Below are positions 1 to 5,368 of a DNA stretch of 12,072 nucleotides, one piece after another; position 1 is the first letter of the stretch, and each line of letters starts with the position of its first letter. The notes beneath the pieces were generated by a model. That model had not been told where the DNA came from and searched no databases. It saw only the letters and a list, made by a program, of their open reading frames with translations. Both the position numbers and the translations under genes were made by a program. Origin of the DNA: Brevundimonas sp. UBA7534 (lineage in GTDB: Bacteria > Pseudomonadota > Alphaproteobacteria > Caulobacterales > Caulobacteraceae); contig NZ_DLMO01000023.1 of NCBI RefSeq assembly GCF_002479325.1, positions 3,792-15,863 on the forward strand. The letters run 5' to 3'.

Positions 1-357
1 AACATCAGCGGCGGGCTGGATCGCCGCTGCCATGTCGAACATACGGTCGTCGTAAGCCGGGTCGCCCACCATTTTCGAGGGCGGGACGGGGACGATGACG
101 GACTGCCGGATCCAGTCGTGGTTCAGCGCCTTTCCGAGCGCGCCGGCGCACTTCCCGATCGCTTCCCGCTTGTAGCCAAGCTCGGCCGCTGATGCCGTGG
201 GCTTCTTCTTGAGATTGGAAATCAGGGAGTTCGCCTTGCTGTACGAATAGCCCTGCCCCGACGTGAACTCGAGGAGGTACAGGCAGGCGTCCGCCGGCGT
301 CAGGTGGTAGTGATCGCCGCGGTTGCTGTCATCGATCTGCCTGAAGCGGATCGTCAT
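1..357 (-). CDS. Phosphoribosyltransferase-like protein, partial (3' end missing)
   Basis: I translated 119 residues from an ATG at 357-355; the frame is open to the left edge, so the C-terminal part is missing. The visible part has a helical N-terminal region (about residues 20-80, with the basic run NLKKKP at 48-53), then a short strand and the motif VPVPPSK at 89-95 and DPAYDDRM at 99-106. From memory, this strand followed by P-P-S-K and Y-D-D-R is typical of ComF-like phosphoribosyltransferases found in defence loci. The diagnostic PRPP-binding loop would lie beyond the window edge, so the family call rests on this one region. The start codon shares four bases (ATGA) with the stop of the dprA-like gene and has no good ribosome-binding site of its own, which suggests translational coupling. 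The two products probably work together. Catalytic activity cannot be judged from this fragment. Confidence 0.6.
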   Translation of the reverse strand, partial: MTIRFRQIDDSNRGDHYHLTPADACLYLLEFTSGQGYSYSKANSLISNLKKKPTASAAELGYKREAIGKCAGALGKALNHDWIRQSVIVPVPPSKMVGDPAYDDRMFDMAAAIQPAADV

Positions 358-1244
358 GCAAGGGCGTTCCAGATGTCATCCATCGAGCGAACGCGAATGG
401 CGCCCAGGTCGGCGAACCTCCGGGGCCACGTCAGCTTCAGCGACGGGTCGAAACAGCTGTCGAGGATGAAGAGCTTGCGGCCCTGGTGCAGGGCGGCCCG
501 TGCCTGAGTGAGGGTCCCGGACGTGTCGCTGGCCTCCACGATAACGGTGCCCTCGGTGAGGGCGCTCATCGTCACATTTCGCTCGGGGAAGAACAGGCGA
601 TTCTGCTGGGGCCCCTGTTTGCCGTAGCGCAACAGCGGCACCTGCGAGATCAGCAGATGATCCGTGGCGATCTGGTCCTGAAGGTCCCTGTTGGCTTTCG
701 GATAGTACTGTCCAAGCGGTGTTCCGATGACGGCGATAGTGCGGCCACCGCATCCCAAGGCGGCGGTGTGCGCCGCGCGGTCGATACCCTCTGCCAGCCC
801 GGACACGACGGTGAAGCCACGCTCAACCAGGCCTTTGGCGATCTGGGCTGCACGTTGGGTGCCCTGCTCTGTGGCTTTCCGCGCCCCTACGACCGCGATG
901 GAGCGGGTCTCGGTGAGCTCCCATGCCCCCTGGTAGTAGAGGACTTCGATCGGGTGGCGCGCGTCGCGAAGCCGTTCGGGATAGTCGCCGGCATGGTTGA
1001 TCCGGACGCCGAACCGATGGACGCCCGACTTCTTGAGCCGGGCGAACACCTCGTCCGCAGCCGCCTCGGCGGCGGAGCGGGACACGAAATCGGACGGAAG
1101 AGCCGACGGGTCCCGAGCGAAACGGTCTGCGAGCGTCTTGAAGGTCGCGCCCTGCTCCAGCCACAACGATTCGTACGCGCCCAGCTCGAGGCGCGGCGAA
1201 ATCGGCGCCAGGGCCGCTCCATCTGCACGTAATGCCAGGTTCAT
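354..1244 (-). CDS. DprA-like Rossmann-fold protein (DNA-processing family), WH-less
   Basis: This 296-residue protein has the full DprA Rossmann core. VVGARKATEQG (118-128) is the nucleotide/ssDNA-binding entry loop. VSGLAEGIDRAAHTAA (147-162) and IAVIGTP (170-176) are the central motifs. FFPERNVTMSAL (218-229) followed by VIVEASDTSGTLTQARAAL (234-252) is the late family signature. Housekeeping DprA (about 360-380 residues) loads RecA on incoming single-stranded DNA and ends in a winged helix; here the protein ends shortly after the Rossmann fold (SMDDIWNAL), so that domain is absent. The N-terminal 90 residues contain the DYPERLRDARHP element normally seen just before the core. The start at 1244 follows a possible promoter. 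The gene overlaps the downstream phosphoribosyltransferase-like gene by ATGA. A DprA plus phosphoribosyltransferase pair is, as I recall, listed among candidate phage-defence modules; a role in natural transformation is less likely in this context. Confidence 0.85.
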   Translation of the reverse strand: MNLALRADGAALAPISPRLELGAYESLWLEQGATFKTLADRFARDPSALPSDFVSRSAAEAAADEVFARLKKSGVHRFGVRINHAGDYPERLRDARHPIEVLYYQGAWELTETRSIAVVGARKATEQGTQRAAQIAKGLVERGFTVVSGLAEGIDRAAHTAALGCGGRTIAVIGTPLGQYYPKANRDLQDQIATDHLLISQVPLLRYGKQGPQQNRLFFPERNVTMSALTEGTVIVEASDTSGTLTQARAALHQGRKLFILDSCFDPSLKLTWPRRFADLGAIRVRSMDDIWNALA

Positions 1245-1263
1245 TCTGAAGTCCGTTTGACAG

Positions 1264-1292
1264 AGATTGAATCAACTGTCCCGAAGGATCAA
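1264..1292 (-). promoter_or_regulatory. Possible promoter for the dprA-like operon
   Basis: On the minus strand TTGATC (1292-1287) and CAATCT (1269-1264) are separated by exactly 17 bases and lie about 20 bases before the ATG at 1244. The -35 box is good for a sigma-70-type promoter; the -10 box is weak. The call rests on spacing and location only. Confidence 0.25.
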
Positions 1293-1460
1293 CGCCTGAG
1301 GTCGGTGAGCGTCACATTATGCTGCGCCGGATCAGGGCGGGCACGTCTTAGGAACGCCCTCCAGGACCGAGGCGAGCGCTTTTCGGGCAGCGGACGTTGC
1401 GAAAGGTCAGTTCTAGACGTCCGGCGGCGCCAGCGGCGATCTCCGCTCAGGGCGGTCGTA

Positions 1461-1510
1461 AGCGGACATTGGCCCGGCGGGCCGGTTCGTAGGGCCTGCC
1501 GGCGTCCGCT
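1461..1510. repeat. Imperfect 50-base inverted repeat (hairpin) after fic
   Basis: AGCGGAC (1461-1467) pairs with GTCCGCT (1504-1510). Inside it GGCCC (1471-1475) can pair with GGGCC (1492-1496). It starts 53 bases past the fic stop codon. Neither strand shows a T-tract after the stem, so it is not a standard intrinsic terminator; it may slow RNA decay or be part of a short interspersed repeat. Confidence 0.35.
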
Positions 1511-1563
1511 AAATGGCGAGCTCCCAAGCGCGAGGCAGAACCCTGGTCGACACGGTTCACGGA

Positions 1564-3141
1564 TCAGATCGGCATCGGCGCGCCCTGGTCGCGCCTGAGC
1601 GCCTGCCAATAGTCTGCAGGCGCCGGCGTGCCGTCATGCGTCTCGATGACCAGGGCCGGGTTCGGCATCGTCAGCCGGGCGTGACGCGGACTCTCGCAGA
1701 AGGCATAGGCGCGCGCCCACGTCGTGATGGCGGCCTCCGTCGTCTCCTCCGAGCAGGCGGCGCTCACGCGCTGGCAGAATTCGAGCGACCGCACCAGGAT
1801 GGAGGGGTCGTTCCGCCGCGACAGGGCGCGCAAGGCGTCGAGGTAGTCTTCCCTGAACACCGTCGGGATCACGATGCGGGACAGGCCGCCGGCCATGAGC
1901 TCCTTCGTCATCATGATGCGGCTCAGGCGCCCGTTCCCGTCATTGAAAGGATGGACGTCCGACAGCAGGAAATGGACGAACACGGCGCGCGAGAACGGGT
2001 CCTTCAGGGTCTCGAGTATCGATACGCCCTCCCGCAGGGTTCCCTCGACGCGGTCAGGGGCGACGAAGGTCGTATCCCCGGCCTTGTTGGTTCGCGTCTT
2101 GAACTGACCCGGCCGGACCGACGGCCGGGCGTCCATCAGGATCCGGTGCCGCTCCTGGATCTCGGCGAGAAAGGCGTCCGCCCCGCGGGGCACGGCCGCG
2201 CGCGGCCCCAGATCGACGAGCTGGAGATAGGCGCCCAGGACGTCGTGCCCGTCTTCCGGCCGGGCATCGGGCATCTTGCCTTCGAAGACGATCTCGACGG
2301 CCTCGCTGACGGCGAACTCCGTGCCTTCGATGAAGTTGGAGAAATAAGCCTCCATGAACGCGCCGCTCGTCTTGCGGCCGGGCGTCGCGTCCCGATCGGC
2401 GATCGACAGGGGGGCGCGGGCCTGAAGATGATCCGCCAGGGTCACGAGGCGACCGACGCAGGCGGGGTCCAGAGGCGCGCCGGCGGCGCGGGCCCGTCCC
2501 TGGACCGTGCTGAGCTTGTCCTGGCGGGTCCGCAGCAGCGCGCCGATCAGACCGTTCAGGACCTCGAATTCCTTTTCCCGCTGGAGGACGGGCGCCAGAA
2601 CCCGGGCCTGGTCCCGGATATGGTTCAGGCCCTCTTCGCCGTGGGTCGAGCACAGACTTTCAAGAGCGGCTTCGACCCCCGCCTTGCCGAGGGTGCGGGC
2701 CGGTCCATTCCGGGCGCGCGACGGACTGAGGTTGTCGAGCAGCTTTCGGACTGGTCCCGCCAGCCAGGAGCCCAGATAGGGGATGTCGCCGTCGACGGGT
2801 CCAACACCCTGACGGATGTGGATCTCAAGACCCGGGAGGGTGATCACATCGCGGGTCCGCGGCGCGCTGACAAAGACGTGGCCGACCCCGGTCGGCGCGC
2901 CGCTGGAGCGGTCCCTCCACGGCTGGCTTTCCATGCCCGTCCGGTCGGTGGCGACGCCGTCGGGAACGAGCCTGCCGAGGATGGTCGACCATTTTCGACG
3001 CACGACGGCGTCGATCGGCTCGGCGCCGGGCTCGACATAGACGCCGGTCGCGATGCGAACGAGCTTGCCGCCTTCATGATCGCGGCGGATCTTCCTGTCG
3101 GTCGCTTCGCTGCCCGAGGGCGTGAAGAGGATGTCAGCCAT
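1564..3141 (-). CDS. AbiEi-like N-terminal region fused to Fic-domain AMP-transferase
   Basis: The product is 525 residues from the ATG at 3141, chosen because GGGAG (3152-3148) sits six bases upstream; an in-frame ATG at 3252 would add 37 residues encoded by the repeat-rich spacer. The C-terminal half is a Fic domain. HPFNDGNGRLSR (about 397-408) matches the HPFx[D/E]GNGRxxR catalytic loop with His, Asp, Asn and both Arg intact, so AMPylation activity is expected. A PGQFKTRTNKAGDTTFVAP segment lies before it (about 344-362). SNFIEG (about 268-273) matches the [S/T]xxxE[G/N] inhibitory helix N-terminal to the fold, as in class II Fic proteins, whose Glu blocks ATP binding. The first about 200 residues begin with a winged-helix-like KIRRDHEGGKLVRIATGVY (about 17-35), then VFVSAPRTRDVITLPGLEIH (about 90-109). 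Both resemble AbiEi-type antitoxins/transcription factors of type IV toxin-antitoxin systems. I infer a self-restrained toxin or regulator that may bind its own promoter. The Fic part is sure; the AbiEi part is by pattern only. Confidence 0.88.
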   Translation of the reverse strand: MADILFTPSGSEATDRKIRRDHEGGKLVRIATGVYVEPGAEPIDAVVRRKWSTILGRLVPDGVATDRTGMESQPWRDRSSGAPTGVGHVFVSAPRTRDVITLPGLEIHIRQGVGPVDGDIPYLGSWLAGPVRKLLDNLSPSRARNGPARTLGKAGVEAALESLCSTHGEEGLNHIRDQARVLAPVLQREKEFEVLNGLIGALLRTRQDKLSTVQGRARAAGAPLDPACVGRLVTLADHLQARAPLSIADRDATPGRKTSGAFMEAYFSNFIEGTEFAVSEAVEIVFEGKMPDARPEDGHDVLGAYLQLVDLGPRAAVPRGADAFLAEIQERHRILMDARPSVRPGQFKTRTNKAGDTTFVAPDRVEGTLREGVSILETLKDPFSRAVFVHFLLSDVHPFNDGNGRLSRIMMTKELMAGGLSRIVIPTVFREDYLDALRALSRRNDPSILVRSLEFCQRVSAACSEETTEAAITTWARAYAFCESPRHARLTMPNPALVIETHDGTPAPADYWQALRRDQGAPMPI

Positions 3142-3147
3142 GACCGT

Positions 3148-3152
3148 CTCCC
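3148..3152 (-). promoter_or_regulatory. Ribosome-binding site of fic
   Basis: GGGAG on the minus strand with six bases to the ATG at 3141. It fixes the start of the Fic protein at the internal methionine (MADILF) and excludes the longer form starting at 3252. Confidence 0.75.
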
Positions 3153-3172
3153 AAGACCGCGCGAAATACAGG

Positions 3173-3312
3173 AAATGTCCGCCACGGTCCCTTAAATCGC
3201 AATAATGTCCGCCATCGTCACTTAACGTAGTTTCACTTAAGATGCCAGCCAAAGGCCAAATGTCCGTAAAACTCCCTTATCGTGCTGAAATGTCCGTCAG
3301 CCTCTCTTTGTG
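3173..3312. repeat. Four direct repeats upstream of fic
   Basis: Four copies share AATGTCCG followed after about 8-9 bases by a C/T-rich CTT: 3173-3197, 3203-3227, 3258-3280 and 3288-3312. Spacing between copy starts is 30, 55 and 30 bases. On the transcribed (minus) strand the unit reads roughly AAGGGAnnnnGGCGGACATTT. The stretch is AT-rich for the window (45% GC at 3181-3240 by my count). A shorter TCACTTAA is also duplicated at 3218-3225 and 3233-3240. The array lies 32-171 bases ahead of the fic start codon. It could be an operator array for the AbiEi-like region of the Fic protein, or the subterminal repeats of a lost insertion sequence, since some transposon ends carry several AAATGTCC-type repeats. 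No transposase is present. Confidence 0.75.
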
Positions 3313-3372
3313 CGACTGCGATGGGCAAAATCCGCAGGGGCGGCCTCTAAACCCGTCGCCAGGCCCTTCGCC

Positions 3373-3792
3373 CTAGAATCCGAAATCGATCTGGTCGGCG
3401 GAGGCCTGCCGTTTCCGTCGGGGCGGGGCCGCCGGCGTCACAGGGCTTGCAGCCTCCGGCACGACGTTCGCCGGGGCGGCAGCGGCCTTGTCGGGCTGAC
3501 GACGGGACGATCGCGCGGTCTGGATGAGCTTGGGCTCCCGGGGCCGGGCCAGCGGCCTCGGACAGGGCAGGCCGCGGGTCTTGCGTGTCGCCTTCCAGGC
3601 GGTCAATTCGCTTTCCCACCAGCCGACCCGATTGGGGGAGATGCGCACGGGTTCGGGAAAATCCCCGACCTGTTGCAGACGCCACGCGGTGGACCGGCTG
3701 AGGCCCGTGACGTCGCGGACCCGATCCCAGGGCAGCAAGCGGTCTTCCGGCCCGCCCGTCTCGACCGGCCCGCCTTCAGGTTCGAACGTCAC
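3373..3792 (-). CDS. AlpA-family DNA-binding regulator
   Basis: A 139-residue protein read from a GTG at 3792 that shares four bases (GTGA) with the stop of the previous gene and has a strong GGAGG at 3803-3799. Residues 19-70 match the AlpA/MerR-like fold of phage and integrative-element regulators: LLPWDRVRDVTGLSRSTAWR (19-38) is the helix-turn-helix, followed by GDFPEPVRISPNRVGWWESE (43-62), in which FP-P-V-I and R-VGW--SE are the family hallmarks. The C-terminal 70 residues are basic and rich in Pro/Ala, probably disordered. AlpA proteins switch on excision or integration genes of prophages and genomic islands. Its place as last gene of the transfer operon fits a regulator made together with the conjugation machinery. 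An ATG farther upstream (3888) would run back through the preceding small gene and is not used. Confidence 0.85.
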   Translation of the reverse strand: MTFEPEGGPVETGGPEDRLLPWDRVRDVTGLSRSTAWRLQQVGDFPEPVRISPNRVGWWESELTAWKATRKTRGLPCPRPLARPREPKLIQTARSSRRQPDKAAAAPANVVPEAASPVTPAAPPRRKRQASADQIDFGF

Positions 3793-3986
3793 GACGCGCC
3801 TCCGAACATCCGGTCGGCCGCCGCCTCGAACATCTCGCAAAGCACTCGGGCGTCGGTCGCGGCGTCCACGCAGTCGCGCGCCGCCCATCGCCGGGCCACA
3901 TCCTTGATCGCGAAGCTGGCGGCCGGGTCCGCCAGCAGACCGGCGACCGTCGGCGGCGGCGGCGTTCTGATCCCATGGTCAGCCAC
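3789..3986 (-). CDS. Unrecognised 65-residue protein between two regulators
   Basis: I do not recognise this protein. It starts with GTG at 3986, overlaps the stop of the upstream helix-turn-helix gene by eight bases and ends in the GTGA shared with the alpA-like gene, so it sits in the same translationally coupled series. A purine-rich GAGAGG lies about eight bases before the GTG. The N-terminus has a proline run (RTPPPP at 7-12), followed by a predicted helical, acidic and alanine-rich stretch with two cysteines (about 39 and 50). There is no signal peptide or membrane segment, so it is probably cytoplasmic. The tight overlaps at both ends are the main argument that it is real. Confidence 0.6.
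   Translation of the reverse strand: MADHGIRTPPPPTVAGLLADPAASFAIKDVARRWAARDCVDAATDARVLCEMFEAAADRMFGGAS
3799..3803 (-). promoter_or_regulatory. Ribosome-binding site of the alpA-like gene
   Basis: A perfect GGAGG on the minus strand, six bases before a GTG at 3792. It supports the GTG start and places the ribosome-binding site inside the coding end of the preceding 65-codon gene. Confidence 0.75.
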
Positions 3987-4266
3987 GGCGGCGCCCTCTC
4001 GCCGCCGGCGGCGCGGCGGTGCGGACGTCCGTGATCTGCGATCGCGCCCATTCCCGCAGCAGGCCGCGAGGATAATGGGGCCTGGACCGCACGTGACGGC
4101 AGGGCGGACCGCCTCCGCCGGTCGACCACAGCCGCGCGAGGGTGGACGGCTTCAGCCGGATGCCGAACTGGGCCAGGAAGGCCGACGCCTCCGCCCGCGT
4201 CAGCAGGTCCTCGTCCCCGCACGGCGAGACCCCGGGCCCGGCCTCCGTCTCCGTTTCCCCGATCAT
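3979..4266 (-). CDS. Excisionase-like helix-turn-helix protein
   Basis: A 95-residue protein from the ATG at 4266, which shares ATGA with the stop of the transglycosylase gene and has GGAG at 4277-4274, seven bases upstream. Residues 21-72 resemble the HTH_17/excisionase fold: LLTRAEASAFLAQFGIRLKP (21-40) forms the helix-turn-helix, STLARLW (41-47) the recognition part, and RSRPHYPRGLLREWARS (60-76) the wing and closing helix. The last 20 residues are basic (PPAARGRRRG). Small proteins of this kind bind DNA to control excision or transcription of mobile elements. With the alpA-like gene two codirectional genes away, it gives this operon two DNA-binding proteins. The target is unknown. Confidence 0.6.
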   Translation of the reverse strand: MIGETETEAGPGVSPCGDEDLLTRAEASAFLAQFGIRLKPSTLARLWSTGGGGPPCRHVRSRPHYPRGLLREWARSQITDVRTAAPPAARGRRRG

Positions 4267-4865
4267 CGCCCCGCTCCGCGCGGGCGACACTGGGTCGAAC
4301 TGGTGATCCCCTGCCCCGCCGTCAGCGCCAGGTAACAGTCCACGACCGTCGCTACATAGGCCTGGGTCTCGGCAATATCCGGCACTCGCCCCAGCCGCGC
4401 GACGCGGGCCGGACCCGCATTGTAGGCCGCCAGCGCCAGCCGCAGATCACCGAAGCGCCGAATCTGACGCGCCAGATAGTCCGCGCCGCCGCGCAGGTTC
4501 TCGACGGGATCGAAGCGGTCGCGGACGCCGAGCTCCAGGGCGGTGCCCGGCATCAGCTGGGTCAGTCCTCCCGCGCCGACGGGCGAAAGGGCGTCGGGCC
4601 TGTAGGCGCTCTCCGTCACCACCAGGGCGTGGAGCAGTTTGGGATCCAGGCCGTGCCTCGCCGCGGCCGCGGCGACGGCCTCCTGGAAAGGCTGGCTGAG
4701 GGGCGCGATCCACGCCGCTTCAAGGCTGTCCGGGACATCCTCGGCGACCGCCTCGGCGGGCCGGCCGAACAGATCGCCGCCGGCGTCGCGCCAGTTCACG
4801 GCCTGGGCCGACGCCGGCCCCGCGACCGCCGCCGCCATCGCGGCCAGGCAGGCCAGTCTCACCAT
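4263..4865 (-). CDS. Lytic transglycosylase (VirB1/TrbN-type, GH23 SLT domain)
   Basis: A 200-residue secreted protein. The ATG at 4865 is chosen because it begins a signal peptide (MVRLACLAAMAAAVAGPASA, cleavage after residue 20) and has GGGAGG at 4878-4873; a longer in-frame reading to 5339 has no SD site and runs into the peptidase gene. The catalytic domain spans about 60-175. VVTESAYRPDALSPVGAGGL (82-101) holds the catalytic Glu85 and the S-x-x-G-A-x-G-L motif; TQLMPGTA (102-109) and LALAAYNAGPARV (143-155) are the other SLT hallmarks. The enzyme cuts the glycan strands of peptidoglycan in the periplasm, opening the wall for the conjugation channel. It overlaps the TraF-like gene by seven bases and lies just after the trb core. 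Confidence 0.92.
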   Translation of the reverse strand: MVRLACLAAMAAAVAGPASAQAVNWRDAGGDLFGRPAEAVAEDVPDSLEAAWIAPLSQPFQEAVAAAAARHGLDPKLLHALVVTESAYRPDALSPVGAGGLTQLMPGTALELGVRDRFDPVENLRGGADYLARQIRRFGDLRLALAAYNAGPARVARLGRVPDIAETQAYVATVVDCYLALTAGQGITSSTQCRPRGAGR

Positions 4866-5368
4866 GTCAGAACCTCCCGGTAGACGCCGTCCACTTCCGA
4901 CCGCGCGACCGGCCCGAAATAGCGGCTGTCGAAACTCCCGGCGGTGTCGCCCAGCAGGAAGAGCTCGCCGTCGGCCAGTCGCCGGCATCCCGCCCAGGCG
5001 GCCAGGGGCGCGCCCCGGCGATCGCGCGCCAGGGCGCGCACCCGACCGGCCGGCGTGCGGACCACGCCGTCGTCCGCGCAGACCCCGTCGCCGCCGACCG
5101 CGGCGACCCGCTTGATCAGGCGCACGTCCGCCGGCATGCCGAGCGCCGCCAGATAGGGCCGCGCCCCGGCCGGCTGCGGGATGGCCACGACGGCGCCCCG
5201 GCCGGGCTCGGCCCCCGGCCGCCTCAGATAGACGCCGCGGGGCAGGCTCGGGCTCTCGTTGACCAACGCCAGGGCCGGGCTCCGATCGGCGACCTTGGCC
5301 GCGCCTGCCAAAAGCCCGAGGGCGGCGATCGCCCCCCAAAGCCGGACCGATTTCAGGAGCCGGGTCAT
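4859..5368 (-). CDS. traF: TraF-like S26 signal peptidase (conjugative pilin maturation)
   Basis: A 169-residue protein from the ATG at 5368, overlapping the trbI stop as ATGA. A membrane anchor lies at about 8-25. NESPSLPRGVY (37-47) carries the likely catalytic Ser41, by analogy to S-x-P-x-G-x-Y in RP4 TraF. LIKRVAAVGGD (84-94) carries the catalytic Lys86. LFLLGDTAGSFDSRYFGPV (136-154) is the closing family motif. TraF of P-type systems is an inner-membrane peptidase that processes and cyclises the TrbC pilin. Its expected substrate, trbC, is not in this window and should lie upstream of trbE. In many trb loci this gene is elsewhere; here it follows trbI directly and is coupled to the transglycosylase gene. 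Confidence 0.9.
   Translation of the reverse strand: MTRLLKSVRLWGAIAALGLLAGAAKVADRSPALALVNESPSLPRGVYLRRPGAEPGRGAVVAIPQPAGARPYLAALGMPADVRLIKRVAAVGGDGVCADDGVVRTPAGRVRALARDRRGAPLAAWAGCRRLADGELFLLGDTAGSFDSRYFGPVARSEVDGVYREVLTW
4873..4878 (-). promoter_or_regulatory. Ribosome-binding site of the lytic transglycosylase gene
   Basis: GGGAGG on the minus strand, seven bases before the ATG at 4865. It decides the start that yields an N-terminal signal peptide. Confidence 0.75.

Larger units (their letters stand above)
1245..1563. other. 319-base intergenic stretch between the fic and dprA-like genes
   Basis: No convincing gene is seen on either strand. It holds the possible dprA promoter at its left end, a GCGGACGTT at 1391-1399, a GCGGACATT at 1462-1470, and an imperfect hairpin at 1461-1510. 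Reading frames across it are arginine-rich and resemble no family I know. It looks like relic or repeat DNA downstream of the fic gene. Confidence 0.5.

Noticed and set aside
486..1232. Plus-strand open frame opposite the dprA-like gene
   Set aside because: The minus strand encodes an unmistakable DprA core; the plus frame shows no family motifs.
354..1244. Housekeeping dprA of the host
   Set aside because: It lacks the C-terminal winged helix, is coupled to a phosphoribosyltransferase-like gene and lies beside a conjugation operon.
1471..1483. GC-rich palindrome GGCCCGGCGGGCC as a rho-independent terminator of fic
   Set aside because: There is no T-tract on either side, and such short GC palindromes are common by chance in DNA of this composition.
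1513..3195. Long open frame on the plus strand opposite fic (560 codons)
   Set aside because: It is antisense to a clear Fic protein, has Arg/Gly-rich composition with no recognisable motif, and is expected from high-GC codon bias.
3142..3252. N-terminal extension of the Fic protein from an ATG at 3252
   Set aside because: The added 37 residues are a translation of the repeat-bearing spacer, and a good ribosome-binding site precedes the ATG at 3141.
3173..3312. CRISPR-like array
   Set aside because: There are only four degenerate units, the spacing is uneven (30, 55, 30), there are no separate conserved repeats and unique spacers of similar size, and no cas genes.
4866..5339. N-terminal extension of the lytic transglycosylase
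   Set aside because: It overlaps the TraF-like gene, is Arg/Gly-rich and would bury a clear signal peptide.
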